This document shows positions 22,337-32,803 of a stretch of 64,000 nt of DNA, one piece after another; positions within the stretch are counted from its first letter, which is position 1, and each line of letters begins with the position of its first letter. The translations under genes were made by a program, and so were the position numbers. The notes below the pieces were generated by a model that made no database searches, had not been told where the DNA came from, and saw only the letters and a program-made list of their open reading frames with translations. The DNA is from Macrothele yani (Eukaryota; Arthropoda; Arachnida; Araneae; Macrothelidae), in contig CM076999.1 in the NCBI GenBank assembly GCA_039090855.1, forward strand, positions 112,405,072-112,469,071. Direction: 5' to 3'.

Positions 22337-23567
22337 CACTACCTACCAACAAGTAATTGGACACCCCTGCAATAGACGATATCTGCGGTCCTGATACATG
22401 TAACGGCCGCCGCCGTTAAATATCGTGTGGGAAACAACAACGCAACCAGTCGCATGCAAGATGCCACGCAGTTCGGAGTTCTCTGATTTCGAGAAAGGTG
22501 TAAAAGTCGGGTATCACAGAAATGGCCGATCGATACGTGACATATCCAGCGAGTTAAAGTTCCCAAAATCGACAGTGGCCTACGTGATTGGCAAGTGGAA
22601 GATGAGAGGTGACTGTCGGAATGTGTCCCGACCCGACAGACCCACAAAACTGGGAGTTAGAGATCGACGGGTGCTAGCCAGAGAAATTCGGAAGAACCGC
22701 ACTAAATCGATGGGCCACATCCGCGAGGAGTTTCAACAGGCATTCGGGAGTGTTCTTTCGATGAATATCATCCGTAAGGAAGCCCATCTGCTCGGTTATC
22801 ATGGACGTGCTGCCGCCCACAAGCCTTTGATCACCAAGTCCAATAGCGCTGCTCAGCTAACGTGGTGCAAAGAACGTCGACAGTGGACCGCTGAACAGTG
22901 GAAACAGGTTCTCTGGAGCGACGAATCAAGGTTCACCCTGTACCGTTCGGATGGCACTGTCTGGGTTAGGCGTCTGCCTGGAGAACGCCTCCTGCCGGAA
23001 TGTATTGTGCCAACTGTGAAGTTCGGCGGCGGTGGAATTATGCTATGGGGGTGTTTCTCCTGGTATAGCACGGGACCCTTGGTCGCAATTCCTGGTAGAC
23101 TCATCGCCGAGACCTACTGCACCATTTTGGATGATCATGCGCTTCCTACGTTGTAACAGTTTTACCGGGTGGACCCATGTTACTTTCAAGATGAAAATGT
23201 CCCCTGTCATGTTGCGAGGTCCACCATGGCTTGATATGCTGACAATGGGGTTAATCGAATGGACTGGCCTGAGATCGACGGGTGCTAGAGCTCGGACCTT
23301 AACCCTATCGAGCACCTCTGGGACGAATTGGAGCGTCGACTTAAGGGGTGCCCCCACCGTCCGAAATCGGTGAAGGAACTGACCTGTTTTCTCCAAGCCG
23401 AGTGGAAGAAAATACCGCTAGCCGTCGTACAATGCATGGTTGAGAGTATGCCCCGGAGGGTCGCAGCTGTAATCGCCGCTCGTGGAGGCTCCACCAACTA
23501 TTGAAGGTGAATAAACTTCGTTTTCCTTTGCTATCACAGGTGTCCAATTACTTGTTGGTAGATAGTG
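22337..23567 (+). mobile_element. Tc1-like element with both terminal inverted repeats
   Basis: 1,231 bp between TA duplications (22335-22336, 23568-23569). The ends are inverted repeats: left CACTACCTACCAACAAGTAA, right matching with one small indel. A different Tc1 lineage from its 20-kb neighbour, by both ends and transposase. Confidence 0.9.
22425..23503 (+). pseudogene. Tc1-like transposase with three in-frame stops
   Basis: One continuous frame from 22425 to the end at about 23503, so no frameshift is needed. The likely start is the internal Met before [12 protein letters not shown] (22461). Domains: first helix-turn-helix ([18 protein letters not shown]), linker RPDRPTKLG, second helix-turn-helix ([12 protein letters not shown]), [12 protein letters not shown] (first Asp), [22 protein letters not shown] (second Asp), DLNPIEHLWDELE (Glu), ending SMPRRVAAVIAARGGSTNY. 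Stops occur at 23154 (TAA), near 23234 (TGA) and near 23286 (TAG). About 355 residues with the stops, the usual Tc1 length. Confidence 0.88.
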
Positions 23568-23587
23568 TATATTTTATTGTGGAAATG

Positions 23588-23898
23588 CTGGTTTTATGCC
23601 TCCGCACACATTCACAATCAACAAATCATGGCTGGAAGAATATTCCACGGATTATTGGCATATTTTCGCTGTATTCCATGTATTTACGTCATTCAGAAAA
23701 CTTGAAAAATTCCACTGTCCTGGAGCGGGAATCGAACCCACACCTCTTGATTTCCGGTCGAGCGTGCTAGTCATTATACTACCAAGAATAAGGAAATTCC
23801 AAAATTTAATCCGTCGAATATTCAAATTTTAAAATCCGTGGAATATTCCTCTAGCCATGACTTGGTGATTGTGGATGTGTGCGGAATCATAAAACCAG
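23588..23898. mobile_element. MITE-like inverted-repeat element containing a tRNA-like sequence
   Basis: 311 bp flanked by inverted repeats of about 65-70 bp: left CTGGTTTTATGCCTCCGCAC through AATATTCCACGGATT, right the same in reverse complement with several differences. The middle holds a tRNA-like block at 23718-23787. No coding capacity. Target duplication not determined. Confidence 0.7.
23718..23787 (-). other. tRNA-like sequence inside a MITE
   Basis: On the minus strand 70 nt runs from TCTTGGTAGTATAATGAC to CCCGCTCCAGGA. The acceptor arms pair (TCTTGG with CCAGGA, one G-T), the T arm pairs GTGGG with CCCGC around TTCGATT, and the anticodon stem CTCGA/TCAAG has one mismatch around CCGGAAA. 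The base before the presumed anticodon is C and not the universal T, so a working tRNA is unlikely. Structurally it is nearer Asp/Glu-type tRNAs (GTATAATG D arm) than the SINE head. Confidence 0.6.
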
Positions 23899-24000
23899 GA
23901 TTGATGTCTACCATGTATTAATGAAGAATTATTTCTTCGGAGAAATTCGTTTCTCAAATATATGATGTATAGAAGATAAATAAAAAATTAGATTAAACTA

Positions 24001-25565
24001 ATGGTAACAGGGAAGGATCCAAAACGGGCTTTCCTTAAAATTGAAGGACAATACATCGAACAAGTTAAATCATTTCGCTATTTGGGTCAAATTATTACTG
24101 AAGATGCGAGATGTGAAGAGGAAATTAAAATGAGACTGGGGATGGCAAAAACGGCTTTTAGAGAGAATCAAAGACTATACTGGCATCCAAAAATATAGAT
24201 CTAAATCTGAGGAAGAGAATTGTAAAGGCATATGTTTGGCCAGTAGCTCTCTCCGTTTCTGAGACATGGACATTGACCAAGAGGGAAATGAAAATCATAC
24301 ATTTGAGATCTGGAGTTATAGAAGAATGGAGAGAATAAGCTGTCTCGATAGAAAGACTAATGAGGAGGTCCTAGAGAGCGTGGGACAGCCCAGGAATATG
24401 ATCAGCATGTTAAAAAGAAGAAGAATGTTGCGGATGGGACACACATTGCGCCATGGTGGCCCGATTCTGAAAGTTTTGGAAGGGAAAATTCAAGGCTAGA
24501 GAAGAAGAGGACGACAAGGAATAGTTTTGTGGACGACAAGGAATAGTTTTTTATGTTTGGCCAGTACCTCTCTACGTTTCTGAGATATGGACATTGACCA
24601 AGAGGGAAATGAAAATCATACATTTGAGATGCGGAGATATAGAAGAATGGAGAGAATAAGCTGTCTCTATAGAAAGACTAACGAGGAGGTCCTAGAGACA
24701 GAGTGGGATAGCCCAGGAATCTGATCAACATGTTAAAAAGAAGAAGAATGTTACGGATGGGACACACATTGCGCCATGGTGGCCCGATTCTGAAAGTTTT
24801 GGAAGGGAAAATTCAAGGCTAGAGAAGAAGAGGACGACAAGGAATAGTTTTTTATGTTTGGCCAGTAGCTCTTTACGTTTCTGAGACATGGACATTGACC
24901 AAGAGGGAAATGAAAATCATGCATTTGAGATCTGGAGCTATAGAAGAATGGAGAGAATAAGCTGTCTCTATAGAAAGACTAATGAGGAGGTCCTAGAGAG
25001 GGTGGGACAGCCCAGGAATCTGATCAACATGTTAAAAAGAAGAAGAATGTTACGGATGGGACACACATGGCGCCATGGAGGCCCGATTCTGAAAGTTTTG
25101 AAAGGGAAAATTCAAGGCTAGAGAAGAAGAGGACGACAAGGAATAGTTTTGTGGACGACAAGGAATAGTTTTTTATGTTTGGCCAGTAGCTCTCTCCGTT
25201 TCTGAGACATGGACATTGACCGAGAGGGAAATGAAAATCATGCATTTGAGATGTGGAGCTATAGAAGAATGGAGAGAATAAGCTGGCTCGATAGAAAGAC
25301 TAATGAGGAGGTCCTAGAGAGAGCCCAGGAATCTCATCAACATGTAAAAAAGAAGAAGAATGTTATGGATGGAGCACACATCGCGCCATGGAGGCCCGAT
25401 TCTGAAAGTTTTGGAAGGGAAAATTCAAGGCTAGAGAAGAAGAGGACGGCAAGGAATAGTTTTGTGGCGCAGTTACTCCAAGTTACCAATACTAGGACAC
25501 ACTATGATTTGAAGAGAATGGCGGAGAATAGAGGGGAATGGAGAGACAGAATACATCTATCGAGC
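24001..25565 (+). pseudogene. Non-LTR retrotransposon RT C-terminus, amplified in tandem
   Basis: 24001-24198 reads VKSFRYLGQIITEDARCEEE, the signature after the reverse transcriptase domain of many LINEs. It is followed across frames by LRKRIVKAYVWPVALSVSETW, SYRRMERISWLDRKTNEEVL, KRRRMLRMGHTLRHGG and the end RMAENRGEWRDRIH. The block from SETWTLTKREMK to GRQGIV occurs four times, with starts near 24264, 24585, 24885 and 25206 (spacing 321, 300, 321 bp). The longer spacing contains an extra 21-bp duplication (GTGGACGACAAGGAATAGTT). No catalytic RT motif lies in the window, so only the tail was inserted or kept. Confidence 0.8.
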
Positions 25566-25569
25566 TGAT

Positions 25570-26062
25570 AAAGAGAATTCCAGGCTGCGAGGAAACTGCT
25601 GACGGTGATGTTCACGAGTTGATGAGGCAGGATGAAAATGATCAGCTTCTGGAAGATGAAGAAATTGTTGCACTGATAAAAGAAAAAGATGAAGAATCTT
25701 TTTTTTTTTTTTTTTTTGATTGGAGGTTTAACGACCACCGTGAGCAACTCAATGGGCTATAAGCAGTCGCCCGTCCCTAATTTAGGGTCACTGGTTCCAG
25801 GGAAGGGAGGGAGCCAGTGCCGTAAGACAAACACAACATCCATGCCTCGCCGGGATTCGAACCCGGACCCCTTACGGACGAATGATCAGAGGCCAACGCC
25901 TTAGACCACTGCGCCACCGGAGCGGCATGAAGAACCGGAAGGTGAGCAAATGGAAAATGAAGGAAAAGTTAAAAAGATGACGCACAGTGACAGATTGAAG
26001 ACAGTTGAAGATACTGTGCGTTACTTCGACGAACAAGATAGTTCTGCAATGAACATTTTATT
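25570..26062 (+). pseudogene. Tigger/pogo transposase C-terminus, interrupted by a SINE
   Basis: An acidic frame (IPGCEETADGDVHELMR, QLLEDEEIVALIKEKDEE) is broken at 25697 by a SINE and resumes after it with EPEGEQMENEGKVKKMTHSD, then LKTVEDTVRYFDEQ. The ending resembles the tail of Tigger/Jerky-type transposases, where an acidic stretch leads to a short helix of the type SDALKAVETALRYIEQ. The DDE catalytic region is not present. A TRIM LTR begins at 26064 and cuts the frame a second time. Confidence 0.65.
25697..25926 (-). mobile_element. tRNA-derived SINE with clear target duplication
   Basis: Reverse copy, 230 bp, T tail of 19 at its left end. Flanked by an 8-bp target duplication ATGAAGAA (25689-25696 and 25927-25934). 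B box and A box lie at the right. It splits the Tigger fragment. Confidence 0.93.
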
Positions 26063-26063
26063 C

Positions 26064-26196
26064 TGTGACGTGCCTGCCCCACAGGACGCACGTGAGATAA
26101 AGGCAGATAGCAATGCGAGCACATGTCCGCGTAGCTCAGTTGAGAGAGCAACTTACTCCGGAGTGGGGGAGGGGGGACCCGGATTCGATCCCGGAC
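26064..26196 (+). mobile_element. TRIM LTR, left part, with tRNA-like module
   Basis: Starts TGTGACGTGCCTGCC and includes ATAAAGGCAGATAGCA and the tRNA-like block from TCCGCGTAGCTCAG (26126) through GGATTCGATCCCGG. It matches the first 130 bp of the LTRs at 33.8-35.2 kb but is more diverged. It ends where the inverted minisatellite of the next element begins. The remainder of this TRIM appears at 27862-28110. Confidence 0.75.
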
Positions 26197-27861
26197 GATT
26201 CGTCCAACGACGATTGGTCCAATGCCGATTGGTCCAATGTCCGATTCGTCCAATGCCGATTCGTCCAATGGTAAGATTGGTCCAACGCCGATTCGTCCAA
26301 TGGTATCATCTTACCAACGGTAAACTGTTTTATTTTCCAGAAAGGAATAAGGATTTAAATTATTCTGCTCATTATATCCTTTTGAAAGATCATTTCAGTA
26401 TATTTCGTAATTGTAAACATTTTACATAAACCTGGTAAAAGGCACTCAATGGAGCATTTCTCAGCTGTTTGCGAAGCACCTAGGCGCGGGCCTTTTTAGA
26501 ATATTTTAAGTTAAAACCTAGATATTTGGTATTTGTAAACCTTTTATAAAACCTTACAAAAGGCACTCATCGTATCATTTCTCATGTCTTTACAAAGCAC
26601 CTAGGTCGCAGGCCTTTTCAGAAGATTTTAAGTTACAACCTAGATATTTGGTATTTGTAAACATTTTATAAAACCTAATAAAAGGAATTCAACGCATCAT
26701 TTCTCAGCTCTCTATCAGGCACCTAGGCCGCGGGCCTTTCTAGAAGACTTTAAGTTACAACCTAGGTATTTGGTATTTGTAAATATGTTATAAAATCTAA
26801 TAAAAGGCACTCATCGTATCATTTCTTAGCTCTTTACACGCACCTAGGCCTAGGCCTTTTAACACTTTTATTCTACTGATTTCATATTCTAAAGTTTAAG
26901 TAAAATTAAAAATACTAGCATAACATTAGTAAGTTTTCTTGATAGGTAAACGTTATGAATCCGACATCAGTAAAATATTTTTTTAAAAAGGTCTAGGCTT
27001 AGGGCCTATGAATTAATATTTCATGTTTAAGTAAAATCACAATATCATTAACTTGATTTGACATGTAAACATTATTAATCTGACATCGGTAGAATATAAA
27101 CTGTTAAAAAGGCCTAGGCCTTACGAATTAATGTTTCGTGCCTAAGTAAAGCTCAATATTATTAACTTGATTTGATATGTAAACGTTATGAATCTGACAT
27201 CGATAGAATTAAAACTGTTAAAAAAGCCTAGTCCTAGAGCCTATGAATTAATATTTCGTGCTTAAGTAAAAGCGCAATATTATTAATTTGATTTGATATG
27301 TAAACGTTATGAATATGACATCGCTAGAATAAAAACTGTGAAAAGGCCTGTGTCCGAACACGACCAGAACGTTTCCATTGGCCAGTTGGCGGAACCCCAC
27401 TGCATGCTACAAACAGAAACGGAAAACTAGTATTTTATATTATTTCATGCAAAAGAGAAACATTAAAGTTACTTGAACGGCTCGTACATCAGTAACTTCA
27501 TACGGCAGCAAGGACAGTAAAAAAAAAAAAAATCTGTAACCCCAATATTACGCATGAAAACATTATTTTACATTCTTTGTACTGCCGGTACTTTCGTATA
27601 ACATCGGAGATAAAATCAGAACAACTGAGATTTTTATAACACGAGTTGCACTTTGGACAGATAGGACAGAATTGGACCAATCGTCCACTGGGCCACTGGG
27701 CGAATCGGCATTGGACCAATCGTCCCATTGGACGAATCGGTATTGGACCAATCGTACCGTTGGACGAATCGTACCTTTGGACCAATTGTCCATTGGACGA
27801 ATCGGCATTGGACGAATCGGCGTTAGACCAATCGTCGTTGGACGAATCGTACCAGACCCCC
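26197..27861. mobile_element. Foldback element with inverted minisatellite arms
   Basis: The left arm (26197-26315) is a tandem of about 16 bp, GATTCGTCCAATGCC or GATTGGTCCAACG. The right arm (27668-27861) is the same minisatellite in reverse complement (ATTGGACGAATCGG). The outer ends match: left ACGATTCGTCCAACGACGAT, right the same inverted. The centre holds two further arrays: about 119-bp units with TTTGGTATTTGTAAAC (26400-26850) and about 119-bp units with TAAACGTTATGAATC (26870-27345). No coding region was recognised. It appears to have inserted into a TRIM LTR. Confidence 0.7.
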
Positions 27862-28110
27862 AGGATTCAATGTCCGGCGTGGGCAAAACTGTGTTTTCAC
27901 ATTGGCGCCCGAACTTCCAGGATGACCTGGCCGTTAAGTTTCTCGTAATGGTGTGATGTTCTTTCCACACCGCGAGACAGGAATAATTAAAATCCCTTCT
28001 TCAGTGCTTCGAAAAAAAAAATGTCTGTGATGCTACGTTCCACACACAAAATTGCCTGGGATTTCTCAAATGCACGTTCTTCAGCCGATAACGGCCTACA
28101 GCGACCCATG
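27862..28110 (+). mobile_element. TRIM element, right part with primer-binding site
   Basis: Begins with LTR-like GGATTCAATGTCCGGCGTGG, then TGGCGCCCGAAC at 27903-27914 (primer-binding site), then CTTGATGACC-like sequence, then the hairpin arms GGTGTG and CACACC (27944-27968), and internal sequence matching 34010-34200 (CTCAAATGCACGTTCT). No 3' LTR follows. Together with 26064-26196 this is one TRIM split by the foldback element. Confidence 0.7.
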
Positions 28111-29110
28111 GATCGTCAGAAGCGAGAATATCGCTTCTTCGGACGGACGGATAGATGGATGAACAGAAGGATATCCATCGATAATCTTGTGCGCATGCCT
28201 GTCTCTATCAGGCACGCAAAAATATTCTTCAAAGTGATCGTTAGAAGCGAGGATATCGCTTCTTCGGACGGACGGATAGATGGATGAATAGATGGACATC
28301 CATCGATAATCTTGTGCGCATGCCTATCTCTATCAGTCACAAAAAGAATTTCTTCAAAGCTGTCGTTAGAAGATGAGACATCATTTGTTCGGATGGATAG
28401 ATGGATGAACGGAAAGACATCCATGGACAATCTTGTCCGCATGGCTGTCTCTGTCAGTCCCACAAAGAATTTCTTCAAAGTGATCGTTAGAAGCGGAGAT
28501 ATCGCTTCTTCGGACGGACGGATAGATGAAAGGACAGCCATCAATAATCTTGTTCGCTTGCTTGTCTGTACCAGTCCCACAAAGAATTTCTTCAAAGTGA
28601 TCGTTAGAAGCGGAGATATCGCTTCTTCGCACAGATGGATAGATAGGTGAACAGAAGTACAGCTATCAGAGAAAGACAAACTGACTAATAGATGGACGGA
28701 CGGAAAGATGTAAGAAATCTAATGCACAAGTTATCTCTTACAGCAAAGAGAAAGAATTTCAGCAATCGACATTTTGAAGAGCAGGTGCCTTTTTCTGTAG
28801 ACGGATGAACGGAAGAATAGACGTTGATAACATTTGTGCGCATGCCTGTCTGTATCAGTCACAGAAAGGGTTTCTTCAATCTGATCATTATTTATTTATT
28901 TATTTATTTATTTTATTTAGTTGTCGCATCCAAATACATAGCATAGTTATATTGTCGAAGGGGAGCTATAATTTCTACGGGCGGACGAGTGGACGGATGA
29001 ACGGAAGAATAGACACTGATAATTTTCTGTGCATGCCTGTTGATATTAGTCACAGAAAGAACTTCAATCTGGAAGTTACAAGTGAAATATAATTTCAACG
29101 GACGGACGTA
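28111..29110. repeat. Tandem repeat of about 122 bp
   Basis: Five clear copies between 28111 and 28680 (unit includes TCGCTTCTTCGGACGGACGG, ATAGATGGATGAAC, and AAGAATTTCTTCAAAGTGAT), spacing 118-127 bp, followed by more diverged copies to about 29110. A (TTTA)n run interrupts at 28889-28920. Minus frames up to 187 codons are repeat-driven (KIIDGCPSIHPSIRPSE) and not a protein family. Confidence 0.8.
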
Positions 29111-29214
29111 GAGAGCAATATACGGTCTGAAAGACGGAACGATTGATATCTTAAATTAAATCTTGTAAAGTTCTTTTGGCAGATCAATCTTTCGAAGCGA
29201 AAGTAGTGTTCTTG

Positions 29215-29216
<2 letters not shown>

Positions 29217-29246
<30 letters not shown>
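29217..29246. repeat. (GA)n microsatellite
   Basis: About 15 uninterrupted GA dinucleotides. Confidence 0.95.
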
Positions 29247-29249
<3 letters not shown>

Positions 29250-29328
29250 CCAAATTGTGTGCTTTTCTGCTGTGTACGATTTGTATGTTACTAAAAGTAG
29301 TGAACTCGAGAATTGTGTATGACCACTT

Positions 29329-29533
29329 CGCTGGCGCAGTGGTATAAGCAATGGCTTCTAATCATTCGTCCGAGATGTGTCCGGGTTCGAATCCCGATGA
29401 GGCATGGATGTTGTGTTTGTCTCTCTCCCTTCCCTGGAACCAGTGACCCTAAATTAGGGACGAGCGACTTCTTATGGCCCAATGAGTTGCTCACGGTGGT
29501 CGTTAAACCTCCAATAAAAAAAAAAAAAAAATA
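29329..29533 (+). mobile_element. tRNA-derived SINE
   Basis: Plus-orientation copy: CTGGCGCAGTGGTATAAGC head, GGTTCGAATCCCGATGAGGC B box, body and A tail of 16. It directly precedes the composite repeat end at 29534, in the same relative position as the SINE tails at 22.1 and 33.1 kb. Confidence 0.85.
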
Positions 29534-29665
29534 ACGAACCTGGATTACTGAAGTGGTTGAACGAATTTGTCAATCAAATAAAGTTTACATTTGTTGTTTC
29601 ATATGAGTTTATTCTTTTCAAAAAAAAGAAAAAACTAACCGTCGATTCCGACGGGTTTCGTCTAG
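29534..29665 (+). mobile_element. Composite repeat 3' end, Helitron-like terminus
   Basis: Second copy of the end seen at 22146-22298: GAATTTGTCAATCAAATAAA, ACATTTGTTGTTTCATATG, then hairpin CCGTCGATTCCGACGG and GTTTCGTCTAG before T. The stem here is perfect (6 bp, 4-base loop), one base better than in the 22-kb copy. Confidence 0.65.
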
Positions 29666-29667
29666 TC

Positions 29668-30680
29668 AGTATTTAGTAGGGTAGCCTCTATTCTTTAAAA
29701 CCGCATCACTGCGACGTCTTATTGAGCCAATAAGTCTTTGAAACTCTGCCTTCGTTATTTTTTGCTGCCAGGAAGCAATTATGGCCTCAATTAATTTTTT
29801 TTTTTTTGATTGGAGGTTTAACGACCACCGTGAGCAACTCAATGGGCTATAAGCAGTCGCCCGTCCCTATTTTAGGGTCACTGGTTCCAGGGAAGGGAGA
29901 GAGCCAGTGCCGTAAGACAAACACAACATCCATGCCTCACCGGGATTCGAACCCGGACCCCTTCGGACGAATTTTTTTTTGATTGGAGGTTTAACGACCA
30001 CCGTGAGCAACTCAATGGGCTATAAGCAGTCGCCCGTCCCTATTTTAGGGTCACTGGTTCCAGGGAAGGGAGAGAGCCAGTGCCGTAAGACAAACACAAC
30101 ATCCATGCCTCACCGGGATTCGAACCCGGACCCCTTACGGACGATTTTTTTTTTTGATTGGAGGTTTAACGACCACCGTGAGCAACTCAATGGGCTATAA
30201 GCAGTCGCCCGTCCCTATTTTAGGGTCACTGGTTCCAGAGAAGGGAGAGAGCCAGTGCCGTAAGACAAACACAACATCCATGCCTCACCGGGATTCGAAC
30301 CCGGACCCCTTACGGACGAATTTTTTTTTTTTTTTATTGGAGGTTTAACGACCACCGTGAGCAACTCAATGGGCTATAAGCAGTCGCCCGTCCCTATTTT
30401 AGGGTCACTGGTTCCAGGGAAGGGAGAGAGCCAGTGCCGTAAGACAAACACAACATCCATGCCTCACCGGGATTCGAACCCGGACCCCTTACGGACGAAC
30501 GATCGGAGGCCAGCGCCTTAGACCACTGCGCCACCGGGGCGGCATCGGACGAATGATCAGAGGCCATCGCTTAGACCACTGCGCCACCGGAGCGGCCTTC
30601 AATTAATTGCCTTTTATTTGATGGACGCCTCATTCGTACAAGGCTTTCCAAACGGAGCCACACATTTTCTATCGGGTTCA
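29668..30680 (-). pseudogene. Tc1 transposase C-terminus split by a SINE cluster
   Basis: On the minus strand, from about 30680, one frame reads LNPIENVWLRLESLVRMRRP and SNKRQLI; this contains the Glu of the DDE triad. It is interrupted by the SINE cluster (29798-30597), flanked by TCAATTAA on both sides. It continues from 29797 as EAIIASWQQKITKAEFQRL and ends KNRGYPTKY with a stop at about 29668. Joined coding of the C-terminal part has no shift across the insertion. The N-terminal two thirds are missing. Confidence 0.8.
29798..30597 (-). mobile_element. Nested tandem SINE cluster
   Basis: Four SINE bodies in a row (29798-29971, 29972-30143, 30144-30319, 30320-30543), all reversed, plus a separate head at 30544-30597. 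The outer SINE is split at CGGACGA: its body is 29798-29971 and its head 30544-30597, with TCGGACGAA repeated at the joint. The second and third bodies also stop at CTTACGGACGA, losing their heads at the same position. Only the fourth copy has a full head. Outer target duplication TCAATTAA. Confidence 0.88.
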
Positions 30681-30689
30681 GGAAACGTA

Positions 30690-31034
30690 AATATATATGA
30701 CAATGGCAGTTTTGGTTTTGATGTTTGAAACAAAGAAATTAATTTATAATCTAGTATATTAGTGCTACTGAGACTTGAAGTCCATGTGGATGCGTTTTTT
30801 ATTTTATAATTATAATATTTTCCCTCATTTTCTTAATATTTTAAATTAATTTCCCTAAATATTCAGCTATGAACGAAAATAATTAGGCTAAATATAAAGG
30901 GAGATCATCCAAAAACCTACGGGGGGTCGTTCATGGATTTTTTTTTTGGGGGGGGACTAAGCACCCCCGAGAAGATGCCTGATACATCGCTAGTAGTAAC
31001 ACTATGGAAGATCATCAAAGGCTAAAGTAGTGGG
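30690..31034. other. Unassigned stretch
   Basis: AT-rich, with a G run near 30950. No supported feature. Confidence 0.45.
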
Positions 31035-31258
31035 GGCCACCCCGGTGGCGCAGTGGTCTAAGGCGATGGCCTATGATCATTCGTCCAAAAGGGGTCCGGG
31101 TTCGAATCCCGTTGAGGCATGGATGTTGTGTTTGTCTTACGGCACTGTCTCTCTCCCTTCCCTGAAACCAGTGACCCTAAATTAGGGACGGGCGACTGCT
31201 TATAGCCCATTGAGTTGCTCACGGTGGTCGTTAAACCTCCAATAAAAAAAAAAAAAAG
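31035..31258 (+). mobile_element. tRNA-derived SINE
   Basis: Plus orientation, head GCCACCCCGGTGGCGCAG, tail of A with target duplication AAAGTAGT on both sides (around 31024-31031 and 31255-31262). Confidence 0.9.
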
Positions 31259-31302
31259 TAGTCGGTCATCCCTAACTAAGGGTAACAGGTTCTCTCCCCC
31301 CC

Positions 31303-31510
31303 CCCGATTGGAGGTTTAACGACCATCGTAAGCAACAACTCAGTAGGCTATAAGCAGTCGCGCGTCCTAATTTAGGGCCACTGGTTTCAGGGAAGGGAGA
31401 GAGAGAGCCAGCGTCGTAAGACTAACACAACATCCATGCCTCACCGGGATTCGAACCCGGATATCTCGGACGAATGATCTGTAGCCACCGCTTAGACCAC
31501 TGAGCCACGG
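31303..31510 (-). mobile_element. tRNA-derived SINE, diverged
   Basis: Reverse copy starting after a C-rich run with GATTGGAGGTTTAACGACC. Several substitutions and an extra CAA in the tail-side region compared with its neighbours. Confidence 0.85.
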
Positions 31511-31514
31511 GTTC

Positions 31515-32110
31515 CAAAGACCATGAAGGAAAATAGATAGCGCAAGTGAATTGCATTCGCTTGTTGCAAGGGAACATAATAAACAACGCCACTGACAGAA
31601 GTTTCTCGTTAAATGATCAAACGAGAGATCGTTGAGCAATAAATATACCCATACATACTTCGATACCAGCAACCGTACTTTCACAACAGCTTTTTTTTTT
31701 TTTTTGAGAGCTTCAGTCACAGCAGTAGCAAAATAAAATAAATAAATAAATAACAAAGTAAAATAGGTCTAAAAGAAAATGAGAGCGCTGACTCGAAAAA
31801 AAAAATTTCGCAATGCTTCTTCGTGGTTATCGGCATCGGGGACAGCAAGAAGGTGATAGCCGCGTCCGCCATGTTGAAGGCTCCTGTGCCATTGGCCGCC
31901 AGGTTTACACGTGACCGTCCAATCCAGAGAGCATGAGGGCAATGTTAACACATCCGGAGCCGCCATGGTATTGCACAACAAGAGAATAAACATCAGACTA
32001 AAGGCAGGTGTTCGAAGATTTACGTTACATAATGGCACAACATAATAGAGTAAGCAATTCGGTTGAAATGACGGTACATGTGGATCATAAGTTTTTTTTT
32101 GTTTTTTTAT
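31515..32110. other. Unassigned stretch
   Basis: A minus frame near 31950-31770 (CSLDWTVTCKPGGQWHRSL) is unbroken over about 130 codons when extended into the SINE, but I do not recognise it and its end lies in poly-T. Short A-rich runs and a (AAAT)n run at 31730-31750 are present. Confidence 0.4.
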
Positions 32111-32111
32111 T

Positions 32112-32336
32112 GGAGATTTTTTTTTTTTTTTTGATTGGAGGTTTAACGACCACCGTGAGCAACTCAATGGGCTATAAGCAGTCGCCCGTCCCTAATTTAG
32201 GGCCACTGGTTCCAGGGAAGGGAGAGAGCCAGCGCCGTAAGACAAATACAACATCCATGCCTCACCGGGATTCGAACCCGGACCCCGTTCGGACGAATGA
32301 TCAGAGGCCATCGCTTAGACCACTGCGCCACCGGGG
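32112..32336 (-). mobile_element. tRNA-derived SINE
   Basis: Reverse copy with T tail at left and full head GCCACCGGGGCG at right, directly abutting another copy. Confidence 0.9.
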
Positions 32337-32552
32337 CGACTATTGGAGATTTAACGACCACCGTGAGCAACTCAATGGGCTATATAAGCAGTCGCCCGTC
32401 ACTAATTCAGGGCCACTGGTTCCAGAGATGGGAGAGGGCCAGTGCTGTAAGGCAAACACAACATCCATGCCTCACCGGGTTTCGAACCCGGACTCCTATC
32501 GGACAAATGATCAGAGGCCGTCGCTTAGACCACTGCGCCAACGGGTCGGCCA
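32337..32552 (-). mobile_element. tRNA-derived SINE, tandem neighbour
   Basis: Reverse copy without a T tail of its own (starts ATTGGAGATTTAACGACC), directly following the previous SINE. About 5-10 percent diverged from it, so it is an older copy. Confidence 0.88.
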
Positions 32553-32586
32553 TAAGTTTTCGATGAAGCGTCAGTTCACGTACCCA

Positions 32587-32803
32587 TTTTTTTTTCGTTT
32601 GGAGGTTTAATGACCACCATGAGCAACTCAGTGGGCTATAAGCAGTCGCCCGTCCCTAATTAAGGGCCACTGGTTCCAGGGAAGGGAGAGAGCCAGCGCC
32701 GTAAGACAAATACAACATCCATGCCTCACCGGGATTCGAATCCGGTCCCTTCACGAACAAATAATTATCAGCCAGCGCTTAGACAACAGCGCCACCGGGG
32801 CTA
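32587..32803 (-). mobile_element. tRNA-derived SINE
   Basis: Reverse copy, T tail at left, head at right with changes (GACAACAGCGCCACC). Confidence 0.88.

Noticed and set aside
28116..28679. 187-codon minus frame
   Set aside because: Made by a repeat of about 122 bp with indels; the peptide repeats are the array's.
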